Assembly: GCA_017622925.1 (NCBI GenBank)
Contig: JAGAQC010000067.1
Location: 1-64,000, forward strand
Reading direction: 5' to 3'
DNA: 64,000 nucleotides
DNA from: Ruminococcus sp.
GTDB lineage: Bacteria; Bacillota; Clostridia; Oscillospirales; Ruminococcaceae
Under the pieces are notes generated by a model. The model was given only the letters and a program-made list of their open reading frames with translations. It was not told the origin of the DNA and did not search any database. This document shows positions 51,811 to 59,099 of the stretch, piece after piece; the stretch's first letter is position 1, and each line of letters begins with the position of its first letter. A program made the position numbers and the translations under genes.

Positions 51811-52515
51811 GGAGTTTTGGCACTTTTGGCACCTTTTGGCACTTTTCTAATAATTGCCGTTTTTGCCTATATTATGTGGTTTTGGGGACTTTTGGCACTT
51901 TTGGCACTTTGGCACGGGGGGTAAATCTTGAAAAACGGTTATATATATATCTTTTAATCAAATCCCCTTATTAATATTGTTCCTGCACGTAGCATTATGT
52001 AACACGTAAAAATGCGGATATATCGTTATTTCGACTGTATAAACTTTATATATATCTTTTAATCAAATCCCTTTATTATATAGATTTCAATTTTAATTTC
52101 TCTGCATAGAGCGTCAAAGATACCCCTTTATAAACGGATTGTTTTTGTAGGGGACGGCGCCCTCGACGTCCCGTTTTCGCACGTAGCATTATGTGACACG
52201 TAAAAATGCGGATATATCGTTATTTCGGCTGTACATTTCTGTCTATAATTATATGATACTGTAATCTTTTTGAGCGGGACGTCGAGGGCGCCGTCCCCTA
52301 CATCGTGGAATGTTTATTTAATTGAAACCCTCCAAAGACACAACATGTCATGTCCCTACATCGGCAGATTACAGCGTAAATAAAAATTGTTGTATGCTGT
52401 TTTTCAAGATTTACCCCCCGTGCCAAAGTGCCAAAAGTGCCAAAAGTCCCCAAAACCACATAATATAGGCAAAAACGGCAATTATTAGAAAAGTGCCAAA
52501 AGGTGCCAAAACTCC
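51811..52515. repeat. Large inverted repeat (126/117-bp arms) with internal repeats
   Basis: Left arm 51811-51936 and right arm 52399-52515 are exact reverse complements except for one extra TTTTGGCAC unit in the left arm. Each arm carries several TTTTGGCAC iteron-like units at both ends. The 462-bp interior holds a 55-nt direct repeat (51985-52039 and 52179-52233, two mismatches), an about 32-nt direct repeat (51939-51970 and 52045-52077), and a perfect 27-nt inverted pair (52147-52173 and 52275-52301). No coding region is visible. It starts one base after the DUF3987 stop codon. Confidence 0.9.
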
Positions 52516-52528
52516 AAAAACAACGTAA

Positions 52529-52549
52529 TAGGCTAACAGCTAACGGCTC
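52529..52549. repeat. Heptamer array (GGCTAA orientation)
   Basis: TAGGCTAACAGCTAACGGCT. It faces the TTAGCC arrays at 49900 and 49988, so the DUF3987 gene and large inverted repeat lie between opposed arrays. Confidence 0.65.
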
Positions 52550-52610
52550 AATTGTATAAATTTGTCAAAAGAGCCGCAATATCGTCATCGAGAATTGTAG
52601 CATTTGAACA

Positions 52611-52652
52611 TTGACAAAACGGAGCAAGTGGTGTATACTGTATATATAACAC
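52611..52652 (+). promoter_or_regulatory. Promoter and operator of the second GntR/ABC locus
   Basis: TTGACA (52611-52616), 17-bp spacer and TATACT (52634-52639). GTGT...ACAC half-sites at 52631-52652 overlap the -10 box and form an imperfect dyad like the operator at 42388-42407. Confidence 0.75.
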
Positions 52653-52682
52653 ATGAACAGTTTGACAAAGGGAGATGATGAT

Positions 52683-53054
52683 ATGAAAATCTATCAGAAT
52701 TCAAGCGAACCGATCTACAAGCAGATAGCGGCGCAGATAAGGGAGCAGATATTGACGGGGAAACTCAAAGCAGGGGAAGCTCTGCCGTCGATACGGGGAC
52801 TTGCGCAAGACCTGAAAATCAGCGTTATAACGACAATGAAAGCATACGAGGAGCTGTCTGCGGAGGGCTTGGTAACAGCGTCAAAGGGCAGGGGATACTA
52901 CGTGAACGCGCAGGACGAACGAATGCTCAAAGAGCAGCATATGCGGCAGCTTGAAAAGAATCTGACGGACGCGATATATTCGGCAAGAATAGCGGGAGTG
53001 GGGCTTGACGAGGTGCAGCAAACCCTCGAAACGCTGTGGAATATGGAAGAATGA
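52683..53054 (+). CDS. GntR-family (YtrA subfamily) transcriptional regulator
   Basis: 123 residues from the ATG at 52683 (AAAGGGAGA 9 nt upstream). The GntR winged helix runs PIYKQIAAQIREQILTGKL, LPSIRGLAQDLKISVITTMKAYEELSAEG. The C-terminal tail is helical and has no ligand domain. A paralogue of the regulator at 42441. It precedes an ABC ATPase by 15 bp and probably represses this operon. Confidence 0.92.
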   Translation: MKIYQNSSEPIYKQIAAQIREQILTGKLKAGEALPSIRGLAQDLKISVITTMKAYEELSAEGLVTASKGRGYYVNAQDERMLKEQHMRQLEKNLTDAIYSARIAGVGLDEVQQTLETLWNMEE

Positions 53055-53069
53055 TAAGGAGAACGGACA

Positions 53070-53960
53070 ATGAAAAAAGCAATTGAAATCAAAGGTATCA
53101 CAAAGGAATATAAGGATTTTACGCTGGGTGAGGTACATGCGGAGATACCCTGCGGATTCGCAACGGCGTTGATAGGCGCGAACGGCGCAGGCAAGACCAC
53201 GCTTATTGATATTCTGTGCGGCGTTACGGGAAAAACAAGCGGTGAAGCCGAATATTTCGGCAGCATGACCGATATAGACGACGATTCGCTCCGCAACAGG
53301 ATAGGCTACTGTTCGTCCGCAAATTTTTTCCCAATGGATTGGACGCTCAAAACGATAGCAAATTCAATGGAGCTTGGTTTTGATAATTTTGACAGGGCGA
53401 GATTTGCGGAGCTTTGCAAGCGATTCAAGCTCGGCGACCCTGCCGCGAAGAAGCAGAAGAAGCTGATGAAGCTTTCGGACGGCAACAAGATGCGGACATA
53501 CCTTGCGGCTGTACTTGCAAGAGATACGGAGCTTTTGGTGCTTGACGAACCTGCGTCCTCGCTCGACCCTCTTGCGCGCGACCTGCTGTGCGATATGTTC
53601 AGGGAGTACCTTTCGGAACGTGACGGCGAACGGTCGGTGCTGTTCTCCACGCATAATATCGCGGATATGGAATTTGCCACAGACCACGCGATATTTATGG
53701 CGCACGGACAGGTCATAGAGCAGGGATTCGTTGAGGACTTAAAGCAGAAATACATACTCGTTCACGGCGACGGAATGATCGCGGACAAAGCAAAGCCCCT
53801 TATGCTCTCGTTCACGGGAAACAAAACGAGCTTTGAGGGGATAGCTCTTGCGGAGAATGCCGAAATGCTCCGTACATACGATACAGCGATAGAAACGCCG
53901 ACATTACAGCAGCTTAGCGTCGGCATACTCAGAAAGGCGGAGGAAAATGCAGAAAAATAA
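53070..53960 (+). CDS. ABC transporter ATP-binding protein
   Basis: 296 residues. Walker A GANGAGKTTL, signature-like LSDGNKMR, Walker B LLVLDEPASSLDP and H-loop FSTHNIAD. The C-terminal 80 residues form the extra domain seen in YtrB-type ATPases. AAGGAG precedes the ATG. The end overlaps the next membrane protein by 14 bp. With the two small membrane proteins that follow it probably forms a YtrA-type exporter. Confidence 0.92.
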   Translation: MKKAIEIKGITKEYKDFTLGEVHAEIPCGFATALIGANGAGKTTLIDILCGVTGKTSGEAEYFGSMTDIDDDSLRNRIGYCSSANFFPMDWTLKTIANSMELGFDNFDRARFAELCKRFKLGDPAAKKQKKLMKLSDGNKMRTYLAAVLARDTELLVLDEPASSLDPLARDLLCDMFREYLSERDGERSVLFSTHNIADMEFATDHAIFMAHGQVIEQGFVEDLKQKYILVHGDGMIADKAKPLMLSFTGNKTSFEGIALAENAEMLRTYDTAIETPTLQQLSVGILRKAEENAEK

Positions 53961-54642
53961 AACGTCGCTTACCATGTCGCAGGCAGTTAAAATATATATC
54001 GGTTCGGGTTTTTTTAAGCAGACCTTACAGTTTACGTGTATAATGACAGTAATATATGTAGTCACTATCGCTTTTTTCTTTTTAATGATATGCGCCGAAA
54101 GCGGCTTTGCGGCAGCCCGTAACGAGGTATGCGAATCGTTTATGAGCAATATGTTTTTGGCAATAGACGGCGGAATCGGAGTTGCATTGCTCTCCGTTCA
54201 GACCTTTGAAAAAAAGCTTCCGGGAGGTAAATTTTTTCGTTCGGTCAAGGGCGGATTTGATACGTATAAAAAGGCGAGAACGGCGTTAGTTTTGTCTGTC
54301 ATTATCGGCATATGCCTGTATATAGGCATTATCGGCGCATTGAACGCTGTTATACCTTTCATGAGGTACGGCGCGGCTACTTGCGTTTCTGTTGCAGTAT
54401 TTCTTCTGCTCGGAGTAGGCATTGTAAATCTTATAAGCGTTATCAAAAATGACCTTGCAAGAACGCTGTTAAGTTTCATGCAGATGTTTGGAATTAGCCT
54501 TGTCGGAGCGTTTACCGTTCATATCACTAAAGGGGAACTCGGTATCGTGCATATCACAGCGGCGATTCTTGCAATCTTGCTTATCCCCGTATCGCATAAG
54601 CTCATGCTTGCAAGCTACAGAAAACGTCGTTGGAATACCTAA
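53947..54642 (+). CDS. Membrane protein, ABC transporter permease-like
   Basis: 231 residues with six hydrophobic segments (about 25-50, 75-92, 112-135, 143-165, 178-195, 203-220). No Walker or other motif, so it is probably the membrane half of the adjacent transporter. GGAGG precedes the ATG, which overlaps the ATPase gene. By position and size it pairs with the similar protein at 55007-55687. Confidence 0.78.
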   Translation: MQKNKTSLTMSQAVKIYIGSGFFKQTLQFTCIMTVIYVVTIAFFFLMICAESGFAAARNEVCESFMSNMFLAIDGGIGVALLSVQTFEKKLPGGKFFRSVKGGFDTYKKARTALVLSVIIGICLYIGIIGALNAVIPFMRYGAATCVSVAVFLLLGVGIVNLISVIKNDLARTLLSFMQMFGISLVGAFTVHITKGELGIVHITAAILAILLIPVSHKLMLASYRKRRWNT

Positions 54643-54670
54643 GCAGCGTGTCGGCGTGTCGTATTTGCAT

Positions 54671-54893
54671 TTCCCTGCGTATTGCGGCTACGGGGACACA
54701 TATCACGTTCATAAGAATACGGTCGGCAATGGGTGCAGCGACACGCTTCTTTTGTTATTTGCCTTTCCCTGAGAATTGCGGCTACGGGGACACATATCCC
54801 GTTCATAAGAATACGGTCGGCAATGGGTGCAGCGACACGCTGCCGCAAGCTCACTAATATTTTTAAACTCAAATTTTTTCCGCGACTGTTGCA
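54671..54893. repeat. Tandem copies of a dispersed intergenic repeat
   Basis: Copy A (54671-54747) and copy B (54765-54841, continuing to 54893) share ATTGCGGCTACGGGGACACA, TAAGAATACGGTCGGCAATG and GGTGCAGCGACACGCT almost exactly. Copy B with its tail is the inverse of 55771-55900. Confidence 0.8.
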
Positions 54894-54950
54894 ATTTTGA
54901 AACTTTAATGACATAAGAGGGCGAGCCGCCGCACTAAATTCATCTACCAA

Positions 54951-54984
54951 TGGCTAACGGCTAATGGCTAACAGCTAAAGGCTA
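54951..54984. repeat. Heptamer array (GGCTAA orientation)
   Basis: Units GGCTAAC, GGCTAAT, GGCTAAC, AGCTAAA and GGCTATC follow one another directly, 22 bp before the membrane gene at 55007. Confidence 0.7.
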
Positions 54985-55006
54985 TCATATAATAAAGGAG
55001 AGAAAA

Positions 55007-55687
55007 ATGAATAAAAATATTTTTTTAAGAGCAATGAAGCTATATTTAAAAGCGGCAGCAAATCCGTTTATAATAGGCTTTACAATTCTATTTTCGGGAG
55101 CAATGCTGGCATTACTTATCATATCTCCCGAGCCTGTGGGAAGCAAGGATCATTCGTCCATGCTCGGCGCAATACAAATGGGAAAAATCGGATTTTTCTT
55201 AATGGCAATGATAGGCAATTTGAAGATATATCAGAATAAGTTTTATACGTCATGTAGCTGCGGAAAAGCTCTTTACACGGCTGCGCCCATAGTAACGGGA
55301 CTTGCAATGACGCTGATATATGATATTGTTTTTGCCGCAGTCGCCGCAGTCAATTTAGGTGTCACGGGACTTTCATATGTGCTTATAATTGATTCTGTAG
55401 GCAGCTCTCTGTTGATTTTTTCAGCAGCGTTCTACGGAAAGAAAAAGCTGACATGGTGCTTTGCTATTCCCTATTTTGTTTTTTTGTTCATTCCGAAAGT
55501 TATTCAAAAATCGGGAATTATAGACGGAATATCGGAGCTGTCATTGGGAGCGTCCGCAGTAATAACGGTAGGCGTATATGCTGTCAGTGTAGGTATCTCT
55601 CTTGTTGTTGTAAACGCTTGGTGGAAGAAAAGCGACAGATTTACCATGCCGAATAGATTCGCAGCGAACGCCATAGGAGGACAGTAG
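55007..55687 (+). CDS. Membrane protein, ABC transporter permease-like
   Basis: 226 residues with six hydrophobic segments (about 18-42, 60-75, 92-115, 122-143, 155-170, 183-205). The layout is like the 231-residue protein at 53947, so it may be the second permease of that locus, separated by inserted repeats. AAAGGAG precedes the ATG. It is bracketed by inverted about 130-bp repeats (54765-54893 and 55771-55900) and by heptamer arrays on both sides. Confidence 0.75.
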   Translation: MNKNIFLRAMKLYLKAAANPFIIGFTILFSGAMLALLIISPEPVGSKDHSSMLGAIQMGKIGFFLMAMIGNLKIYQNKFYTSCSCGKALYTAAPIVTGLAMTLIYDIVFAAVAAVNLGVTGLSYVLIIDSVGSSLLIFSAAFYGKKKLTWCFAIPYFVFLFIPKVIQKSGIIDGISELSLGASAVITVGVYAVSVGISLVVVNAWWKKSDRFTMPNRFAANAIGGQ

Positions 55688-55759
55688 AGCCGTTAGCTAT
55701 TAGCCTTTAGCTGTTAGCTGTTAGCTTTTAGCTTTAAAAGACAGCGATTGCTAACGGCT
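55687..55759. repeat. Palindromic heptamer-array element
   Basis: GAGCCGTTAGC at the left starts at the stop codon of the membrane gene. Several TTAGC units (to 55735) are followed by the inverse GCTAACGGCTC (55749-55759). Confidence 0.7.
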
Positions 55760-55770
55760 CGGCTTAATAA

Positions 55771-55928
55771 TTGCAACAGGCGCGGAGATAAATTTGAGTT
55801 TAAAAATATTAGCGAGCTTGCGGCAGCGTGTCGCTGCACCCATTGCCGACCGTATTCTTATGTACGGGATATGCGTCCCCGTAGCCGCAATTCACAGGAA
55901 ACGGGACGTCGAGGGCGCCGTCCCCTAC
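55771..55928. repeat. Inverted copy of the dispersed repeat plus 27-nt GTCCCCTAC unit
   Basis: 55771-55900 is the reverse complement of 54765-54893 with few differences. It is followed by a perfect copy (55902-55928) of the 27-nt unit at 52275-52301. Confidence 0.8.
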
Positions 55929-55940
55929 AAATATAACTGT

Positions 55941-56690
55941 TTATTTGTAATTCAGATTTTTAGCGAGACATTTCATTTGGCGAATGCCGTTTTCCTGAGA
56001 AACGATGATAGCGTTCAGAACAGGCTTTAAAACGGGGCATATCTCGAAGCTCAAAGCGTTGAGGGACATACTGACCGCGCCCTCGTGATGAGGTATCATT
56101 TCCCGAATAAAATCGCAGTTTACGCAGCAGTCGGAGCAAGCGTTACGCATTTTATAAAACATTGTTTTAGTTATGCAGCGGAACTTACTTTGATAGGAAT
56201 TCACATCGCAAGGGCAGTTTGCGAGGGAACTGCAAGTTTCTAAAGCCGCCTGCATATTCTCGATGCTTTTTGTTTGTTCCGATACGATATTCTGCGCAAT
56301 TGAAATAAGCTCGGCGTTATTGGTGTATTTCAGGATATTTTCGGACATCTCGACAGCCGCCCTGTGGTGAGGAATCATCTGAACGATAAAATTTCGGGAA
56401 ATACTGTCTGTCAGTTCCGCGCTGCACATTTCTTCTGTCATTGTATTCAGTATCTCATTGTATCTGAGCAAATAGGCATCGGCGGAATTGTCGGGCAATC
56501 TGACTATACTTTCTGCGCATATCTGCGGCGGAATGCTGCGTGTCATGATTCCGTTGTACGTTATTTTAACTTTGTCGCCTTTGTTAAAGTTAAGGCAGCG
56601 CGTATTGACGGCGACCTCCTGCTGCGACGCTTTGTCAAGCACAATAAGTCTGTTATCTTCTGTTCCGATAACTTCGGCACATATTATCAT
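55941..56690 (-). CDS. DUF305-family protein with N-terminal OB-like domain and Cys-rich centre
   Basis: 249 residues, no signal peptide. The N-terminal 65 residues (GTEDNRLIVLDKASQQEVAV; KVKITYNGIMTRSIPPQI) resemble the small OB-like DUF3221 type. Two DUF305 signatures follow: MIPHHRAAVEMSENIL and MIPHHEGAVSMSLNAL. Between them is a segment with eight cysteines (CSSLANCPC ... CSDCCVNC). DUF305 proteins have been tied to metal, often copper, handling, normally outside the cytoplasm. A cytoplasmic metal-binding role here is inference. Convergent with the transporter locus; no partner gene evident. Confidence 0.82.
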   Translation of the reverse strand: MIICAEVIGTEDNRLIVLDKASQQEVAVNTRCLNFNKGDKVKITYNGIMTRSIPPQICAESIVRLPDNSADAYLLRYNEILNTMTEEMCSAELTDSISRNFIVQMIPHHRAAVEMSENILKYTNNAELISIAQNIVSEQTKSIENMQAALETCSSLANCPCDVNSYQSKFRCITKTMFYKMRNACSDCCVNCDFIREMIPHHEGAVSMSLNALSFEICPVLKPVLNAIIVSQENGIRQMKCLAKNLNYK

Positions 56691-56720
56691 TTAAATCACC
56701 TCTTGATTATTATATGTTTG

Positions 56721-56740
56721 AGAGCCTGTTTTGTATCTCC
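56721..56740. repeat. Solo MITE-like end
   Basis: AGAGCCTGTTTTGTATCTCC matches the ends of the 163-bp elements at 16855 and 49413, but I find no matching right end. Confidence 0.5.
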
Positions 56741-56810
56741 CCTTAACGGAGACTTCTTGAATTATGCAAAAAAACAGCAAGAAATGCACAAAATTTTTAT
56801 TAAAAATCAC

Positions 56811-56839
56811 TTGAATATTTAGAGGAATTATGATATAAT
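56811..56839 (+). promoter_or_regulatory. Promoter of the dehydrogenase/epimerase pair
   Basis: TTGAAT (56811-56816), 17-bp spacer, TATAAT (56834-56839), about 50 bp before the start codon. Confidence 0.75.
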
Positions 56840-56887
56840 TAAAAGAGCAAAACATACGATAAAAAAATTTTAAAAGGAGAAAAAAAT

Positions 56888-58069
56888 ATGGAGAACTTTC
56901 AGTTTTACAGTCCGACGGAATTTATATTTGGAAAGAGCAGCGAGAGCGAGTGCGGAAAATACGTAAAAAAGTACGGAGGAACAAAGGTACTCGTGCATTA
57001 CGGTACAGGCTCGGCAGTACGTTCGGGACTTATCGAGCGAGTGAAAGCGTCCCTTGAAGCCGAGAACATAAGCTGCGTGCTTCTCGGAGGGGTACAGCCG
57101 AATCCGCGCGACACAAAGGTGTACGAGGGGATAGAGCTTTGCCGCAGAGAACAGGTGGACTTTATACTGTCGGTCGGCGGAGGTTCGTGTATAGATTCGG
57201 CAAAGGCAATTGCGGCAGGAGTTATGTACGACGGTGATTTTTGGGAGCTTTACAGCGGAAAAGCCGTAGTTGAAAAGGCGCTTCCGTTGGGAACAGTCCT
57301 GACTATTGCAGCGGCAGGCAGCGAGGGTTCGGGAGCGTCGGTAATTACCAAGGAAAACGGAATGCTGAAACGCGACACAAGCTCCGACCTCTTGCGTCCG
57401 AGGTTTTCAATTCTTGACCCCGAGCTGACCGAAACGCTCAGTCCGTATCAGACAGCCTGCGGAGCAACGGATATAATGGCGCATGTATTTGAACGCTATT
57501 TTACGAACACAACGGAGGTCGAGATAACTGACCGTTTGTGCGAAGCGGTTCTGCTAACAATGATAAAGGAAACGCCCCGTGTCATAGCAGACCCTCATAA
57601 TTATCAGGCAAGAGCGAATATAATGTGGGCAGGAACAGTCGCCCATAACGATATTGTGGGAGTAGGCAGAAGTCAGGATTGGAACAGCCACGCTATCGAG
57701 CATGAGCTTTCGGGACTTTACGATTGCGCGCACGGCGCAGGACTTGCGGTAATAATGCCTGCGTGGATGGAATACGTTTACAAGCATAACGTAATGCGAT
57801 TTGCGCAGACGGCGGTTCGCATATGGGGCTGCGAAATGAATTTTGAGAACCCCGAGGAAACGGCGTTAAAGGGTATCCGCAGATTCAGGAAGTTCCTTTC
57901 GGAGATAGGTATGCCGATAAACTTTGAGCAGCTTGGCGCAAGGGAGGAAGACATTCCCGAGCTTGTACGGAAATTCGGACTTGGCGACGGCAGAACAGGA
58001 GGCTTCGTATCGCTTTCGTCCGAGGATATTTCAAATATATATAAAATAGCGGCTAAAGCGGAAGTTTGA
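56888..58069 (+). CDS. Iron-containing alcohol dehydrogenase (butanol dehydrogenase-like)
   Basis: 393 residues of the same family as 1174-2340 but clearly diverged. Nucleotide loop GGGSCIDSAKAIAAG; metal-ligand segments ATDIMAHVFERYF and HAIEHELSGLYDCAHGAG. AAAAGGAG precedes the ATG. It is followed after 13 bp by an NAD-dependent epimerase-like gene, probably cotranscribed. Reduction of an aldehyde or ketone with NAD(P)H is expected; substrate unknown. Confidence 0.94.
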   Translation: MENFQFYSPTEFIFGKSSESECGKYVKKYGGTKVLVHYGTGSAVRSGLIERVKASLEAENISCVLLGGVQPNPRDTKVYEGIELCRREQVDFILSVGGGSCIDSAKAIAAGVMYDGDFWELYSGKAVVEKALPLGTVLTIAAAGSEGSGASVITKENGMLKRDTSSDLLRPRFSILDPELTETLSPYQTACGATDIMAHVFERYFTNTTEVEITDRLCEAVLLTMIKETPRVIADPHNYQARANIMWAGTVAHNDIVGVGRSQDWNSHAIEHELSGLYDCAHGAGLAVIMPAWMEYVYKHNVMRFAQTAVRIWGCEMNFENPEETALKGIRRFRKFLSEIGMPINFEQLGAREEDIPELVRKFGLGDGRTGGFVSLSSEDISNIYKIAAKAEV

Positions 58070-58082
58070 AAGGAATAAGGAT

Positions 58083-59099
58083 ATGAAAGCATTACTTATC
58101 GGCGGAACGGGAACTATCAGTATGGCTGTAACAAAGCTGCTTGCAGAAAAGGAATGGGAGGTTTATCTTCTTAACCGCGGAACGCAGAAAAGGGAACTTC
58201 CGCAGGGCGTTAATGTAATAAATGCGGATATTAACGATGAAGCTGCGGCGGCAAAAAAGCTTGACGGAATGAAATTTGACGCCGTATGCGAATTTATCGG
58301 ATTTGTTCCCGAACAGTTGGAGCGTGATTACAGACTGTTTAACGGCAGAACGAAACAGTTTATGTATATCAGCTCGGCGTCCGCATATCATAAGCCCGTT
58401 TCCGACTATATAATAAGCGAGAGGACAACGCTTGCGAATCCTTACTGGGAGTATTCGAGAAACAAGATAGCCTGCGAAGAATTTCTTATGAAGATGTATC
58501 GTGAAAACGGTTTTCCGATAACGATAGTTCGACCCAGCCATACGTATGACGAGCGTTCCGTTCCGCTCGGAGTACACGGCAGAAACGGAAGTTGGCAGGT
58601 AATAAAGCGTATGATAGAGGGAAAGCCCGTAATTATCCACGGCGACGGCGCGTCCTTATGGACTATGACCCACAACAGCGATTTTGCAAAGGGCTTTGTC
58701 GGACTTATGGGAAATATCCATGCAATAGGCGAAGCGTACCAGATAACTTCGGACGAAACGCTAACATGGAATCAGATATATGGTTCTATCGCAAACGCAT
58801 TGGGAGTTGAACTTGTCCCGTATCATGTTTCTTCCGATTTTCTGTGTTCGGTGAGCGACTATGACTTCAAAGGCAGTCTTATAGGCGACAAGGCGAACTC
58901 AGTCGTTTTTGACAACGAAAAGCTGAAAAGGGCAGTTCCCGATTTTAAGGCGGAGGTTCGATTTGACGAGGGAATAAGAAGAACTATAGAATACATTCTC
59001 AGACACCCCGAATATCAGATAAGCGACCCCGAATTTGACCTTTGGTGCGATAAGGTGATTGCCGCTATCGAGAAAACCAAAAAAGAGATTTTTAATTAG
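58083..59099 (+). CDS. NAD-dependent epimerase/dehydratase-like protein
   Basis: 338 residues, extended short-chain dehydrogenase fold. N-terminal nucleotide loop GGTGTISMAVTKLL, and the active-site-type YSRNK (Tyr-x3-Lys) in the context YWEYSRNKIACEEFL, preceded by the Ser-rich ISSASAY. The C-terminal part has the substrate-domain features of atypical SDRs (TWNQIYGSIANALGVELV). AAAGGAAT precedes the ATG. The end overlaps the convergent histidine kinase gene by four bases. Substrate unknown; sugar-nucleotide or isoflavone-reductase-like roles are both possible. Confidence 0.88.
   Translation: MKALLIGGTGTISMAVTKLLAEKEWEVYLLNRGTQKRELPQGVNVINADINDEAAAAKKLDGMKFDAVCEFIGFVPEQLERDYRLFNGRTKQFMYISSASAYHKPVSDYIISERTTLANPYWEYSRNKIACEEFLMKMYRENGFPITIVRPSHTYDERSVPLGVHGRNGSWQVIKRMIEGKPVIIHGDGASLWTMTHNSDFAKGFVGLMGNIHAIGEAYQITSDETLTWNQIYGSIANALGVELVPYHVSSDFLCSVSDYDFKGSLIGDKANSVVFDNEKLKRAVPDFKAEVRFDEGIRRTIEYILRHPEYQISDPEFDLWCDKVIAAIEKTKKEIFN

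Noticed and set aside
51018..51842. 274-residue open frame on the minus strand over the DUF3987 gene
   Set aside because: The plus-strand gene has a clear AGGAGG start and Walker motifs; the antisense frame has neither.
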